A stretch of 64,000 nucleotides of DNA from an uncultured Bacteroidales bacterium. Its GTDB lineage: Bacteria; Bacteroidota; Bacteroidia; Bacteroidales; P3. Of the stretch, positions 26,154-36,735 are shown piece by piece; the stretch's first letter is position 1; every line of letters begins with the position of its first letter. Under the pieces are notes generated by a model that did no database searches, was not told where the DNA came from, and worked only from the letters and a program-made list of their open reading frames with translations. The stretch spans positions 80,630-144,629 of the forward strand of contig ONIP01000007.1 in assembly GCA_900317955.1 (NCBI GenBank), read 5' to 3'. A program made the translations under genes and the position numbers.

Positions 26154-27464
26154 ATGGATATTAACAAGAAGATAAAAGTGGTGTGGATTGCTAACTTCTC
26201 TAATTCAGAAGTTCGCGAACATATTGCGTATCGCACCCATCTTATAGAGAAATTATTGAAGAAACTAACTGGGCGATCTGCAATTCTTCCTTCAGATAGA
26301 GGGCAATGGGTAACAAATGGAATAAAAGAGTTTGAATCTTTTGATGATATTGAGCTTCATGTTATTGCTCCGGTAATGAAACTCTCAAAAAGGCAGGTTT
26401 CATTTGAAATCAGAGGGGTTCATTACATTTTTTTTAGGGATGAATCAGGTTCTTTTGTTGAATTCATAAAGCGAAACTTGAATCCGAATCACTGTTGTAA
26501 ATATGAAAAGAATAGTAGAAGTATAGTAAGGTTTGTTATGGATATAGTTCCTGATATTGTGCATGTTATAGGAGCTGAGAATCCACAATATTCTCTTTCT
26601 TTATTAGGCATTCCTTCAACAATTCCCACGATAGTTCAGTTGCAGACATTGTTGGCATCCCCGTTCTTTAAAGATGGTTATACGATTTCAAATCTACTGT
26701 TCCAAAAACGTTTAAAATGTGAACGAGAAGTAATTCGTCGTGCAGACTATGTTGGCACAAGCAGCATAAAATTCTTACCAATTATTAAGACGGTCATTAA
26801 GTCAGATGTTATTGCACTTACTATGCCGTTGGCCTTGGCCGAACAGATTAATATTCAGCAAGAAGAAAAAGAGTTTGATGTCATTTATTTTGCAAAAGAC
26901 ATCAATAAAGCAGCTGATTGGGCCATCGAGACTTTTTGTCGGGCAAGCCTTGTACATAAGGGACTGACGATGCATGTAATAGGAGGATATACAAAGAATT
27001 ATAGAGAAATGTTAGAACACCGGCTGCAGCAATTCAGTATTAAGGATAAAGTTGTTTTTGAAGGGGAGTTGTCAACTCATAATGACGTAATCCGACAAGT
27101 TAGAAAAGCTCGAGTGGCACTTCTTCCTTTGAAAGTAGATCTTGTCTCTGGTACAATTCGAGAAGCAATGTGCAATGGAATTCCAGTTGTTTCTACTGTT
27201 ACATCAGGAACACCAGTATTGAATCGGAATAGGGAATCCATTCTGCTTTCTGAAAAAGAGGACTTCGAGGGCATGTCCACAAATTTAATAAGGATTATAG
27301 AAGATCAGGATTTTGCTGAAACTCTCATTAATAATGCAGCTAAGACCATGTATGAAAGAACTGATAACTACACAAGGATGCGTACCTCTGTTGCTGTTTA
27401 TAGTGCTTGTATAGATCATTTCAGAAACAAAACTCCTATTCCTTCAAAATTCTTAAAATATTGA
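26154..27464 (+). CDS. Family 4 glycosyltransferase
   Basis: A GT-B glycosyltransferase of 436 aa. The C-terminal half shows VIYFAKDINKAADWAIETF, DKVVFEGELSTHNDVIRQVR and the nucleotide-sugar-binding region RKARVALLPLKVDLVSGTIR followed by EAMCNGIPVVST, which corresponds to the GT4 EX7E motif. An Asp-rich N-terminal domain with IVHVIGAENPQYS is the acceptor side. It starts 3 bases after the nucleotidyltransferase and is followed 4 bases later by Wzx. It may transfer the modified sugar made by the preceding module (inference). Confidence 0.85.
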   Translation: MDINKKIKVVWIANFSNSEVREHIAYRTHLIEKLLKKLTGRSAILPSDRGQWVTNGIKEFESFDDIELHVIAPVMKLSKRQVSFEIRGVHYIFFRDESGSFVEFIKRNLNPNHCCKYEKNSRSIVRFVMDIVPDIVHVIGAENPQYSLSLLGIPSTIPTIVQLQTLLASPFFKDGYTISNLLFQKRLKCEREVIRRADYVGTSSIKFLPIIKTVIKSDVIALTMPLALAEQINIQQEEKEFDVIYFAKDINKAADWAIETFCRASLVHKGLTMHVIGGYTKNYREMLEHRLQQFSIKDKVVFEGELSTHNDVIRQVRKARVALLPLKVDLVSGTIREAMCNGIPVVSTVTSGTPVLNRNRESILLSEKEDFEGMSTNLIRIIEDQDFAETLINNAAKTMYERTDNYTRMRTSVAVYSACIDHFRNKTPIPSKFLKY

Positions 27465-27468
27465 AAAT

Positions 27469-29004
27469 ATGTCATTTGAGATAAATCGCAAAAAAATAGC
27501 TACTAATACAATTGCGCTATATATCCGTCTTGGAATAACGATGGTAATATCGTTTTTCATGACGCGGGTGATGTTGCAACAATTGGGAGCGGAAGATTAT
27601 GGCTTGAATAATCTTGTGGCAAGCGTTATATCTATGTTCTCATTTATAAACGGAAGTATGGGAACCGCTGTGCAGCGGTTTTATTGTATAGAGATAGGGA
27701 GAGGGAACCAAGAACGACTTGGACGTGTTTTTAGTGTTGGCTTGTATTTGCATATCATAGTTGCAGTGATAACTTTTCTGATTGCAGAGGTTTTTGCTGT
27801 TTTTTTTCTTCACAAGATGAATATCCCTCCAGAGAGGATGGTTGCTGCTCATGTGGTATTCCAGATTTCTATGGTCTCTTTGGCTTTGAATATTATCAAT
27901 GTGCCATATTCAGCATTGCTTCGGGCAAGGGAAATGTTCTCGAAGACAGCCATTGTGGATATTCTTCAGGCAGTTCTTCGTTTGGTAGTACTGTATCTGC
28001 TGGTTCATATCAACTATGACAAACTGATAACACTATCGGTTCTTAATCTTGGCATAACGCTTTTCTATGTCGGGGCATTGTTCTTTATGGCCAGGCGATT
28101 TAAGGAATCACACAACCCACCGATGAGAGATAAAGGGTTAATAAAGCAGATGCTAACCTTCATTTCCATGCTTTTAGTTACAGTGCTGGCGCAGTTGCTC
28201 AAGACACAAGGAGTTGTCATTTTGATTAATTTGTTCTTTGGCCTGATTATCAATGCTGCATACGCGGTAGCTGTACAAGTCTCACACATGGTGAATTCTT
28301 TTGTTACAAATTTTAAACAGTCGATGGTGCCACAGATGATGTCTGCCTATGGAGCAGGTGATAAAGATGCTATGAATAAGATAATCAACATGGGAACAAA
28401 GATTACTTTTCTTTTGATGCTGATGATTTCCATTCCTGTGATTTTTGAGGCGCAGTTTGTGTTAGATATTTGGTTGAAAACGCCACCAGAACATGCTGCA
28501 AAGCTAGTGGTACTGGTACTAATAGCTATCAATATCAGCTCATTTACGTACTTTCAATACCAAGGTGTTCATGCAACAGGTAATATTTTGGGGCAGCAAA
28601 TATGGATGTCGTCATTGTATATTGCAAATATTGTTATTATATATGTTTTGTTTAAATTCGGAGCTAGTTTTGATAAGGCCCTGTACGTCAATATGTTTAT
28701 AAGTGCAATTCAATGTGGAATTAATCTTTTTTATGCTCAAAAATATTTTAATTATAGTATTCGGGATTTTTTGCAAGGAATATTGATACCATGTGTGGTG
28801 GCAGTGGCTCTTATTATAGCAGTTCTGTTGACTGTTGTACACAATATTTGCCTTCGCCCTTCTGTTTTTCGTTTTTGCATTCTTACCGTTATTTCAGAAG
28901 TATTAATTTGTAGTTTAGGCTATTTAATTGTTCTTAATCAAACTGAAAAAGAACAAGTTATAAATTTCTTGAAGTATGGATTGTTACGAAAAGAAGATAA
29001 ATAA
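27469..29004 (+). CDS. wzx: Wzx-type polysaccharide flippase
   Basis: An oligosaccharide-lipid flippase of the PST/MOP superfamily with 511 aa and about 12-14 hydrophobic segments. FEINRKKIATNTIALYIRLG and RVMLQQLGAEDYGLNNLVAS are the typical N-terminal Wzx pattern. The protein moves the undecaprenyl-linked repeat unit to the periplasm. It is the only flippase in the locus, which fits a single Wzx/Wzy assembly system. Short intergenic spacing to the GT upstream puts it in the same operon. Confidence 0.88.
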   Translation: MSFEINRKKIATNTIALYIRLGITMVISFFMTRVMLQQLGAEDYGLNNLVASVISMFSFINGSMGTAVQRFYCIEIGRGNQERLGRVFSVGLYLHIIVAVITFLIAEVFAVFFLHKMNIPPERMVAAHVVFQISMVSLALNIINVPYSALLRAREMFSKTAIVDILQAVLRLVVLYLLVHINYDKLITLSVLNLGITLFYVGALFFMARRFKESHNPPMRDKGLIKQMLTFISMLLVTVLAQLLKTQGVVILINLFFGLIINAAYAVAVQVSHMVNSFVTNFKQSMVPQMMSAYGAGDKDAMNKIINMGTKITFLLMLMISIPVIFEAQFVLDIWLKTPPEHAAKLVVLVLIAINISSFTYFQYQGVHATGNILGQQIWMSSLYIANIVIIYVLFKFGASFDKALYVNMFISAIQCGINLFYAQKYFNYSIRDFLQGILIPCVVAVALIIAVLLTVVHNICLRPSVFRFCILTVISEVLICSLGYLIVLNQTEKEQVINFLKYGLLRKEDK

Positions 29005-29089
29005 ATGAGTACTCCCCCTTTTTGTTATTTTTTGTATAATAATTTATGGTTGAGACTATATCAGGCTCAATATTGGAAAAAAGTTAAGG

Positions 29090-30211
29090 ATGAAAGTGAA
29101 TAACATAATTCCAATACCCGAAGAAGAAGTTATGCTTAAGTTAGTACGATTAGCAGTCTTTGGGGGTGGTTCATTTAATTTAAAAGACTCTGATATTAAC
29201 TGGGATAAGTTAATGAATATTTCATTGGAGCAAGGGGTTCTGTGCTGGGTTTGGGAAGGTATTTGTAAACTGCCAGCAGAGCAGCAGCCGCCAAGGCAAA
29301 ATAGAATTAATTGGGGACTTTCCGTTCAAGAATGGAGAGACTCGTATTACCTTCAAAAGGATGTTCTTAATCAAATAATATCCGTTTGTAATCGTGAGGG
29401 TATTAGTGTGTTAGTGTTGAAAGGCATAGGTCTCTCTGAGATATATCCGATTCCAGAATCAAGAGTTAGTGGCGATATTGATATATATTTATTTGGTGAT
29501 TATGAGAAAGGAAATCAGCTTTTCTCAGGAGGTAATTATACTTTCGGAGTAGGTGATAAGCATGCTAGTTTCATTTATCAAGGTATTAATGTAGAGAATC
29601 ATTTAACCTTAATTAATACCAATACGAGAAAACAAAGGCTGGTAGAGAGTTACCTTGAATCTAAATTGATTGATTCAAAGATGGTTGAAGATGGATACTA
29701 TATTCTCTCCCCTTTATCTAATCTAGTATTCTTAATAATGCATGCGTTAAGCCATATGGAGTCACACATTTCTGTAACTATAAAAAATATGGTGGATATA
29801 GCATACCTACTATATAAAAATCGATCAAGTATAGATGTGACAGAGTGTCTGGATGTAATGCATCGTATCAAGATTGCTAAATCGTTTGAACTATTATTGT
29901 CAATTTCTGAGAAAGTTTCAGGTTTATCATTTATGGATTTCCATGAAAATATTATACATAAAGAGGATGTTCAAAAAGCTCTTGGAATGATATTTGAGAG
30001 GTGTACTAGTATTGAAGTACCTTTGAGTTTGCCATTCTTTACACAAATCAAATTAAGGAGGTCATACTATAATAATATGCGTTGGAAATATCAATATTTA
30101 CCATTCTCCCGCATAAGTTGTATTGTACGTGAGTATAGACCCCCAATTAGTAACGCTATAAAGCAAAGGTTAAAACCAATAATTCAACTGATGAATATAA
30201 ATAGACAATAA
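29090..30211 (+). CDS. NTP_transf_5-type nucleotidyltransferase-like protein (first copy)
   Basis: A 373-aa protein of the uncharacterised nucleotidyltransferase family common in Bacteroidetes glycan loci. The pol-beta-like motif is visible: SVLVLKGIGLSEIYP followed by SRVSGDIDIYLF (Gly and two Asp that would bind metal), then HASFIYQGINVENHLTL with conserved His. A leucine-rich N-terminal part (LLRLA-type, WDKLMNISLEQGV) and the same architecture occur in the gene at 48639-49763, so the locus has two paralogues. The nucleotidylated target is unknown for the family. Confidence 0.78.
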   Translation: MKVNNIIPIPEEEVMLKLVRLAVFGGGSFNLKDSDINWDKLMNISLEQGVLCWVWEGICKLPAEQQPPRQNRINWGLSVQEWRDSYYLQKDVLNQIISVCNREGISVLVLKGIGLSEIYPIPESRVSGDIDIYLFGDYEKGNQLFSGGNYTFGVGDKHASFIYQGINVENHLTLINTNTRKQRLVESYLESKLIDSKMVEDGYYILSPLSNLVFLIMHALSHMESHISVTIKNMVDIAYLLYKNRSSIDVTECLDVMHRIKIAKSFELLLSISEKVSGLSFMDFHENIIHKEDVQKALGMIFERCTSIEVPLSLPFFTQIKLRRSYYNNMRWKYQYLPFSRISCIVREYRPPISNAIKQRLKPIIQLMNINRQ

Positions 30212-30357
30212 TTTATTCTTTATTAAATTGATAGTTACATTCATTATTGAGGATAATTATCTATAACATCTATATTCTAGAGATAAAAGAAGATTAATTA
30301 TTGAAAAACTGAATGGCCTTTGATTGTTGTAATGTTAGACCAAACGGTGAGATTACC

Positions 30358-31536
30358 ATGAAGAAAATATTATTTGTTCATCATTGTTCTAATATTGGGG
30401 GAGGGAGTTACTGTCTTCTGAACATTATACGCACTTTAGACCAATCAGACTTAGTTCCAATTGTATTATTAAAAAAGAGAGGACCGTTGTCTGAGGAATT
30501 TAGTAAATTAGGTATTAAAGTTCTGTTTTTGAGAGATATAACAGTAGTTCCCTATAATAAATCTATATTCAGGATAAACAGTATTATTACTTATTTTGTA
30601 TTGGGAATGTCTTTTCTTCCTTTTAAGAAGATAATAAATATGATTAATCCTGATATTGTATACCTTAATAGTGTAATGTTGTATCCTTATTTGAGAATGG
30701 TAAAAAGGTGTGGTAAGAAATCTATTATTCACATCAGGGAGCATTGGCCATTGGATGAGCATATACATCAATTAAGACATCTTCAGTCAACAGTGGGGAA
30801 ATATGCTGACCGGATTATCGCAATAAATCGATATAGTGCAAGTTTAGTGAAGAATACAGAAAAAAAAACTTATATTGTTTATGATTGGGTGGATTTTAGT
30901 AATAGGTATATTGAACATGATCTTAATGAGATATTTGGTGAGGACGTATCAAATAAAAGAGTTTTTTTATATGCTGGAGGAGTTAGTGTCTTAAAAGGAG
31001 TTTTAGAGGTTTTTCAGGCTTTTAATCACATAGATGGGGATGAATATAGATTACTGGCTTTAGGAGTAGATAAGGACGCGATAGTATCTGGTATCCGGGG
31101 GAAGATTAAATATTTGTTGAGTAAAGTTGGATGGAATTCATATAGCATGAGGGTATTTAATATATTAGAATCGGATAAACGAATAGTAACCTATCCCCCG
31201 ATATATGAAATAAAAGATATTATTGAGAAATCATATTGTATATTAAGTTATTTTACAATACCACACTCAAATCTACTTTTAGCAGAAGGAATTATATTAG
31301 GAACACCTGTAGTAGCTGCGCGAACTTCCGAGTCCATTGAATATTCAGAAAACGGAAAATATTCCATATTATATGAATTGAAAAATTATCATGATTTTCA
31401 AGAAAAAATAACGTTTTTCATCCAGAATGATGCAGTATGTAAGAACAATTTAGCTAGAGGCGCTTCAATAGCCGCTGAGAGATTTAACCCTCAAAAAAAT
31501 ATAAGTAGATTGCTTAATGTAATAGATAATAGCTAA
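30358..31536 (+). CDS. Family 4 glycosyltransferase
   Basis: A GT-B glycosyltransferase of 392 aa. N-terminal KKILFVHHCSNIGGGSYCLL is the acceptor-domain glycine loop. The C-terminal domain has VFLYAGGVSVLKGVLEVFQA and LLLAEGIILGTPVVAARTSE with the EX7E-like pattern. The frame is open from 30313, but ATG 30358 gives the conserved N-terminus. It follows a 146-base gap after the nucleotidyltransferase and lies 5 bases before the polymerase-like gene. Confidence 0.84.
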   Translation: MKKILFVHHCSNIGGGSYCLLNIIRTLDQSDLVPIVLLKKRGPLSEEFSKLGIKVLFLRDITVVPYNKSIFRINSIITYFVLGMSFLPFKKIINMINPDIVYLNSVMLYPYLRMVKRCGKKSIIHIREHWPLDEHIHQLRHLQSTVGKYADRIIAINRYSASLVKNTEKKTYIVYDWVDFSNRYIEHDLNEIFGEDVSNKRVFLYAGGVSVLKGVLEVFQAFNHIDGDEYRLLALGVDKDAIVSGIRGKIKYLLSKVGWNSYSMRVFNILESDKRIVTYPPIYEIKDIIEKSYCILSYFTIPHSNLLLAEGIILGTPVVAARTSESIEYSENGKYSILYELKNYHDFQEKITFFIQNDAVCKNNLARGASIAAERFNPQKNISRLLNVIDNS

Positions 31537-31540
31537 ATCA

Positions 31541-32647
31541 ATGCAGGTAATAATTCCAATTAGTGTAATAGCTTTATTTCTTTCAATCATAGCTTCGTAT
31601 AATAAAAGAAGCTATGGTTTAGAATTTTGTTTTCTGATTGTAACATTAATTCAGTCGATTCATTATAATGTAGGGAGTGATTATATGGTATATTATTATA
31701 ATTTCTTGGATTTTCTTTCGGGAAATTATAGTTTCAATGAATTGTTTGATGAAGATGTAATTAAATATAATGAGTATGGTTGGGGGGTGTTACAATGGCT
31801 ATTTGGAAAACTATTTGGGAAGAATGGCTTTTTTGTATTAGTTGCAGTATTATCAATTGTGCAAAATCTAATATATTATTTTTTCATAAAGAGTCACGTA
31901 GATCGTAGGTGGTGGGCTTTAAGTGTTTTTATATATCTCTTTACCCCATCATTTTATCTTTTAGGTTATTCGGGATTGCGTCAATGGTTTGTTTTGTCGA
32001 TTTCAGTTGTCGTCTTCATGTTAATAGAGAATCGTCAGTACTTATTGGCAATTCTTTTAGTTATTGTTGGTTCATCAATACATACTTCCGCGTGGGTGGT
32101 TCTTCTGTATATAATACTGGCCATTATTCCATTCAAAAGTGGTAAATTCTTCGGACTCTTTTACCCGTTACTATTCCTTCTATTATTTCTAAATACAAAT
32201 ATAGTAGAATCTTTCTTTGGGGTTCTATTTTCGAATGACACTTTTGAAATATATAGTATATATCAAGATACCCAACAGGGTTCAATGAGAAGTTATGGGC
32301 TCGGTTTTATACTTAACATGGTACCCTTTCTTGTTAGTTGTATTTTTTTATATAAATCTACTTATAATCGGAATAGACATCTATTAGTTATGATTTCCTG
32401 TCTTGGTACACTTGTCATACCATTTGGAACAATGGCTCCACTTGTTTCTAGAATATCCCATTATTTTACAATCCTTTCATTATCATCATTACCGATGATG
32501 TACAAGTGGATAAAATTCCCATATATTAGATTTTTATGTATAATTATTCTTATTGCTATTTCAGTCACTGAATATATTCTCTTTTTTACTCAAGGCATAT
32601 TTCATACTTCATATAGTGATTATCACACAATTTTCTCGGTTGTATAG
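31541..32647 (+). CDS. wzy: EpsG-family (Wzy-like) polysaccharide polymerase
   Basis: An integral membrane protein of 368 aa with about ten hydrophobic segments. QSIHYNVGSDYMVYYYNF near residue 50 is the EpsG/Wzy-like extracellular loop signature, and YSGLRQWFVLSISV corresponds to the conserved xGLRQ element of the family. It would join repeat units in the periplasm. It is the only polymerase candidate in the window. The reading frame is complete, so the IS element 180 bases downstream did not break it. Confidence 0.82.
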   Translation: MQVIIPISVIALFLSIIASYNKRSYGLEFCFLIVTLIQSIHYNVGSDYMVYYYNFLDFLSGNYSFNELFDEDVIKYNEYGWGVLQWLFGKLFGKNGFFVLVAVLSIVQNLIYYFFIKSHVDRRWWALSVFIYLFTPSFYLLGYSGLRQWFVLSISVVVFMLIENRQYLLAILLVIVGSSIHTSAWVVLLYIILAIIPFKSGKFFGLFYPLLFLLLFLNTNIVESFFGVLFSNDTFEIYSIYQDTQQGSMRSYGLGFILNMVPFLVSCIFLYKSTYNRNRHLLVMISCLGTLVIPFGTMAPLVSRISHYFTILSLSSLPMMYKWIKFPYIRFLCIIILIAISVTEYILFFTQGIFHTSYSDYHTIFSVV

Positions 32648-32822
32648 GTCAGCGTATTTAATGTTTCATGCATTAATTAATGGCCGAAAAGTCTTAATAA
32701 GAATCATATTGAATTAATACTGGTGCTCTCGTCTCTGCCTGAGGAAACTCAAACCTATTTGACAAGAACGGATAATACTTCTTCAAAAGTTCCGTTATTT
32801 ATTACATTCTGAAATACATAAG

Positions 32823-34122
32823 TGTCCACTAAAAAATTAACATATTAAAAGTTTAACGATAACTGTCCATTTGAATCGTTGAGGTCTTTGAAATCGTTGA
32901 GTTGATTATTGCTGAAGAGGTCGCAAAGCGGAGTCTTGTCCGTCGGTGAGCCTCCAAGTATCTGCAGAACCTCTTAGGTGCTGCGATTCATTTGCATGTC
33001 GTGCTGCACTATGGCCACAAAGCAGTAGGCACAGATGGCCGAGTATATCTGGATTCGCACTGCGTTTTCCGTGGTACCCCAAAACTTCTTGATCCTCAGG
33101 TGTTGTTTCAGCCATTTGAAGAAAAGGTCCACCTGCCAGCGATTCTTGTACAGTTCCTCCACTTGCAAGGTGCTGATGTGAAAGTCGTTTGTAAGAAACA
33201 CGAATTCCCGATACTGCTCGGTATCCCAGTACCGTACAAGTCGCAAAGGCTCAGGATATCGTCGGCTTGGATAGTATCCGGTTAGTTCGATCGTTGTATC
33301 GGACAACACGCCTTTGGGAAGTCTGCGTCTCCACTTGATGGCCCTGTACTGCAGATTCTTCTTGGCTCTCATGACAAAGTAAGACCGGGAGGTGTGTATT
33401 CTATACAGGAGGGCGAAGTCGTTATATGCGCGGTCGAAGATGTAATATGAATCCAGCTCGTAAGGAATCTCGTCCATTGCACGGACATCGTTGACTGCCG
33501 CCTCGTTGATATGAAAGAAAGCTGGCACCTGCGTCTCTATATCATAGAGCGTGTGTATCTTGATTCCACCCTTGTTCTTGCTAAACCTGGCCCACCAAAA
33601 CACCGACAAGCACAAATCCACCGTGGTGGAATCGAAAGCATAGACGTTTCCGCCAAGTTTGAAAATGTCCGTGATTCTTCTTTTGCGAGCTTCACCCACG
33701 AGATAGTATGCAAACTCCTCAAATATCCTGTAGTCGCGGTTTTGGTTGACTTTTGCAAGGTTGCTTTTTGTGACATGCTTGCCGAACCCGAGGTGATAGC
33801 ACTTGTTGCGATGCGCCTCTATGATGACTATCGGGTCTCGCAGGCTCTCACGGTTGGCTAACTGTCCAAACATCATCACAAGCAGTTGGTTCCAACAAGT
33901 GAAATGCTTCACATTGCGGTCGCCGCCATAATTGGCAACAATGCGATTGAATTTACTCCTGTCTATGAAGGTTACTAGTTGTGAGAAAACATATTGGTCT
34001 TGATACATGTACGACTATTTTGTCGCAAAAATACAAATTCAAGTCCGTTCTCTCGTAAAACCTCTACAAATAATTAACTCTCAATGATTTCAAAGAACTT
34101 TTACTGATTTTTAGTGGACAGC
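32823..34122 (-). mobile_element. IS4-family insertion sequence (about 1.3 kb)
   Basis: Ends are marked by inverted repeats TGTCCACTAAAAA (32823-32835) and its complement (34110-34122). Between them lies one transposase gene on the minus strand, facing against the operon. No clear target-site duplication was seen next to the repeats. The DNA base composition differs from its AT-rich surroundings. The element separates the polymerase gene from the next glycosyltransferase and could be polar on downstream transcription. Confidence 0.85.
32845..34008 (-). pseudogene. IS4-family transposase with a late nonsense codon
   Basis: DDE transposase with a DUF4372-type N-terminus (YQDQYVFSQLVTFIDRSKFN). 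The motifs YAFDSTTVDLCLSVFWWA, YIFDRAYNDF and YKNRWQVDLFFKWLKQHLRI supply the DDE residues (Y-2-R-3-E-like element included). The open frame stops at 344 aa (TAA at 32974-32976) directly after NRST, where relatives continue with Tyr-Glu-Val-Leu. The same frame continues for another 42 codons (EVLQILGGSPTDKTPL...) to TAA at 32845. Loss is limited to the C-terminus, after the catalytic core, so activity is uncertain. Confidence 0.82.
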
Positions 34123-34464
34123 AATGTCTGAAATAATAATAGTAGACAAGGTTCCACCGAGCAAAATCGCCTAGGAGCATTCTTCATTAGCCGCTGGTCT
34201 TTACATCATAAAGCACTTCATTAATTTTCTCACGGAGAGAATGTTTGTGCTTACGGTCAATTTGTTCTATATAATTAATATTCATATGCTACTGTTTATC
34301 AGTGACGTTGGTTGGATTGAAGTATTGGAAATACTTTACAAAGTTGTGAATAATTATTCGTTCAACGCATTGATATTTAGTTGTTTGACTAACATAGATA
34401 TGGGTATTTAGCATGGCTTTTAAATATAATTTCCGAACATGATTTAAATAGTTTCCTATAGTTT
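34123..34464. other. Gap right of the IS element
   Basis: About 340 bases with no intact gene. A 32-codon minus-strand frame (34187-34285, beginning MNINYIEQIDRK) might be a fragment, but is too short to judge. The matching left-hand gap (32648-32822) also holds no gene. The two gaps may be what is left of a sequence into which the element inserted. Confidence 0.3.
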
Positions 34465-35643
34465 ATGAATCTTTTATATATTTCCGTCTTGGCCTCACAG
34501 GATGTAATATCTTATGTCCAAAAACATAATTCGAAGTTTTCTAATTTTGCCGTTCATAAATTTAACAGATTGGTAGTTGAAGGTATGGTTCACAATGGGC
34601 AAAATGTCACTGCTCTTTCTACGTTTTATCAACCTTCAAAAGGTTTTTTTTGGTATCATCATAGTGAGAGAATACATGGAGTAAAATATAAATACATTCC
34701 TACACTTAATTATGGACTTTTCCGTCATAGTTGGCTTGTCGTATATTGTTTCTGTTATGTTTTATTTTGGGGTATTTTACATAAAGAAACCAAAGCTTTA
34801 ATGTGTGATGTGTTGAATATTAGTGCTTGCATGGGAGCTGTTGCTGCAGCCAGATTGATTGGGCTGAAACGGGTGGGTATAATGACGGATATGCCAGGAC
34901 TAATGGTTGAACGATCGCATCAGTCAATAAGTGATAGCATTAAGGCATTCAATGCAAAAATGAATAAAAGTTTTCTTGGACACTTTTCACACTATGTCTT
35001 TCTGACAGAACAGATGAATAAGGCAGTAAACATAAACCATCGCCCATACATCGTAATGGAAGGGCTAGTAGGTAGAGCCATGATGGTACCCGAAAAAACT
35101 GATAGAAATAGTAAACGAATTATTCTATATGCAGGGGGACTGCATGAACGTTACGGTTTAAGAATATTGGTTGAAGGTTTTATGAAAGCTAATGTTGAAA
35201 ACTCAGAGTTATGGCTCTATGGAAGTGGTCCCTTTGTGTATGAGTTACCTAACTATAGCAATCAAGACTCAAGGATAAAATACAAAGGTATATGTTCAAA
35301 TGAAGAGGTTGTTGAGGCAGAATTGAGGGCTACTTTATTAGTAAATCCTCGACCATCGCATGAAGAATTTACCCAATACTCCTTTCCTTCGAAGAACTTG
35401 GAGTATATGGTTAGTGGAACTCCCGTATTAACAACAATACTACCAGGTATGCCTAAAGAATACTACCCCTATGTATATTTATTTGATAAGGGAGAGACTA
35501 CGGAAGGTTATGCGGAGGTGATACAGAAGACATTATCATTGCCAATAGAGCAGTTAGTAGCAAAAGGAGCAGAAGCCAAACAATGGGTACTGTCAAACAA
35601 GAGTTATGTGAGACAGACCGCTCGAATTATTGAAATACTATGA
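34465..35643 (+). CDS. Family 4 glycosyltransferase
   Basis: A 392-aa GT-B glycosyltransferase. IILYAGGLHERYGLRILVEG, SELWLYGSGPFVYELP and RPSHEEFTQYSFPSKNLEYM are the usual GT4 C-terminal signatures, the last containing the catalytic glutamates region. The stop overlaps the next glycosyltransferase by 4 bases. It is the first gene after the IS element, so its expression depends on read-through or a new promoter. Confidence 0.85.
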   Translation: MNLLYISVLASQDVISYVQKHNSKFSNFAVHKFNRLVVEGMVHNGQNVTALSTFYQPSKGFFWYHHSERIHGVKYKYIPTLNYGLFRHSWLVVYCFCYVLFWGILHKETKALMCDVLNISACMGAVAAARLIGLKRVGIMTDMPGLMVERSHQSISDSIKAFNAKMNKSFLGHFSHYVFLTEQMNKAVNINHRPYIVMEGLVGRAMMVPEKTDRNSKRIILYAGGLHERYGLRILVEGFMKANVENSELWLYGSGPFVYELPNYSNQDSRIKYKGICSNEEVVEAELRATLLVNPRPSHEEFTQYSFPSKNLEYMVSGTPVLTTILPGMPKEYYPYVYLFDKGETTEGYAEVIQKTLSLPIEQLVAKGAEAKQWVLSNKSYVRQTARIIEIL

Positions 35644-36734
35644 AAATCTGTCTAATATACAATTTTGCTCAGCATTATCGTGCTGAGATTTTCAAGTTGA
35701 TTGATAAGGAATACGATTGTGATTTCTATTTCGGTGACAAATACTTGGATGTAAAAAAAATGGATTACTCTTTGCTAAAAGGGAAGGTGACAGAGATTCA
35801 CAATGGTAGAATCGGTCCATTTACCTATCAAACCAAGATATTATCTTTATTGAGGAAGTATGACGTATTTTTGATGATAGGAGAAACTCATAGTATCACG
35901 ACGTGGCTTTTTATGTTTATATCGAAATTATATAACAACAAGCGAATATACTTTTGGTGTCATGGGTGGTATGGTAAGGAAACTAAGGTGGAACGATTCT
36001 TAAAGCATATCCTAGACAGAATGCCAAATGGTTTGTTTTTGTATGGTAATTATGCAAAAAACTTGATGATTCGGGAAGGGTTTGATGAGGAAAAACTTCA
36101 TGTTGTTCATAATTCTTTGTCATATTCAAAGCAGGTTGAAGTGAGAAAACGTTTGCAAATAACAAATGTTTATACAGCCCATTTTAGGAACGATTATAAA
36201 AACTTAATATTTATAGGTCGATTGGATCCTGTTAAGAAACTTGATATGATTTTGACTGCTATTAAACAGTCTGAGAAGTTTGGATTTCTGTACAATATAA
36301 CTTATATAGGAAGTGGTCAAGAGAAACTGAAGTTGGAAACATTGTCTAAAGAGCTTAGTTTAGAAGAACGTGTCTGGTTTTATGGGTCATGCTATGATGA
36401 GGCAGTATTGGGTAATCTTATTTATAATGCTGATTTGTGTGTGGCTCCTGGTAATATAGGACTTACAGCTATGCATTCTTTGGTGTTTGGGACGCCTGCC
36501 ATTACTCATAATTGTTTCAAGTGGCAGATGCCCGAATTTGAGGCTATAAAACCAGGAGTAACGGGTAATTTCTTTGAATTAAATAGTGTAAATTCTCTAT
36601 CACAAGCCATAGACAAATGGTTCAATGAAAAAGGGGAAATAAGAGAAGAAGTCCGACAAGCATGTATGAAGGAGATTGATGACTACTGGACCCCAGAGTA
36701 TCAAATGAATGTTTTTAAAATATATTTGAAGTAA
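35640..36734 (+). CDS. Family 4 glycosyltransferase
   Basis: A 364-aa GT-B enzyme. The N-terminus [20 protein letters not shown] is the acceptor-domain opening. [35 protein letters not shown] and [20 protein letters not shown] form the donor-binding domain with PGxxGLTAxH replacing the common EGxPxxxxE. It overlaps the preceding glycosyltransferase (ATGA) and is followed after 1 base by an O-acetyltransferase, so one coordinated set is likely. Confidence 0.85.
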   Translation: MKICLIYNFAQHYRAEIFKLIDKEYDCDFYFGDKYLDVKKMDYSLLKGKVTEIHNGRIGPFTYQTKILSLLRKYDVFLMIGETHSITTWLFMFISKLYNNKRIYFWCHGWYGKETKVERFLKHILDRMPNGLFLYGNYAKNLMIREGFDEEKLHVVHNSLSYSKQVEVRKRLQITNVYTAHFRNDYKNLIFIGRLDPVKKLDMILTAIKQSEKFGFLYNITYIGSGQEKLKLETLSKELSLEERVWFYGSCYDEAVLGNLIYNADLCVAPGNIGLTAMHSLVFGTPAITHNCFKWQMPEFEAIKPGVTGNFFELNSVNSLSQAIDKWFNEKGEIREEVRQACMKEIDDYWTPEYQMNVFKIYLK

Positions 36735-36735
36735 A

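Noticed and set aside
32992..33861. Plus-strand open frames inside the IS element
   Set aside because: They are shadows of the transposase gene on the other strand.
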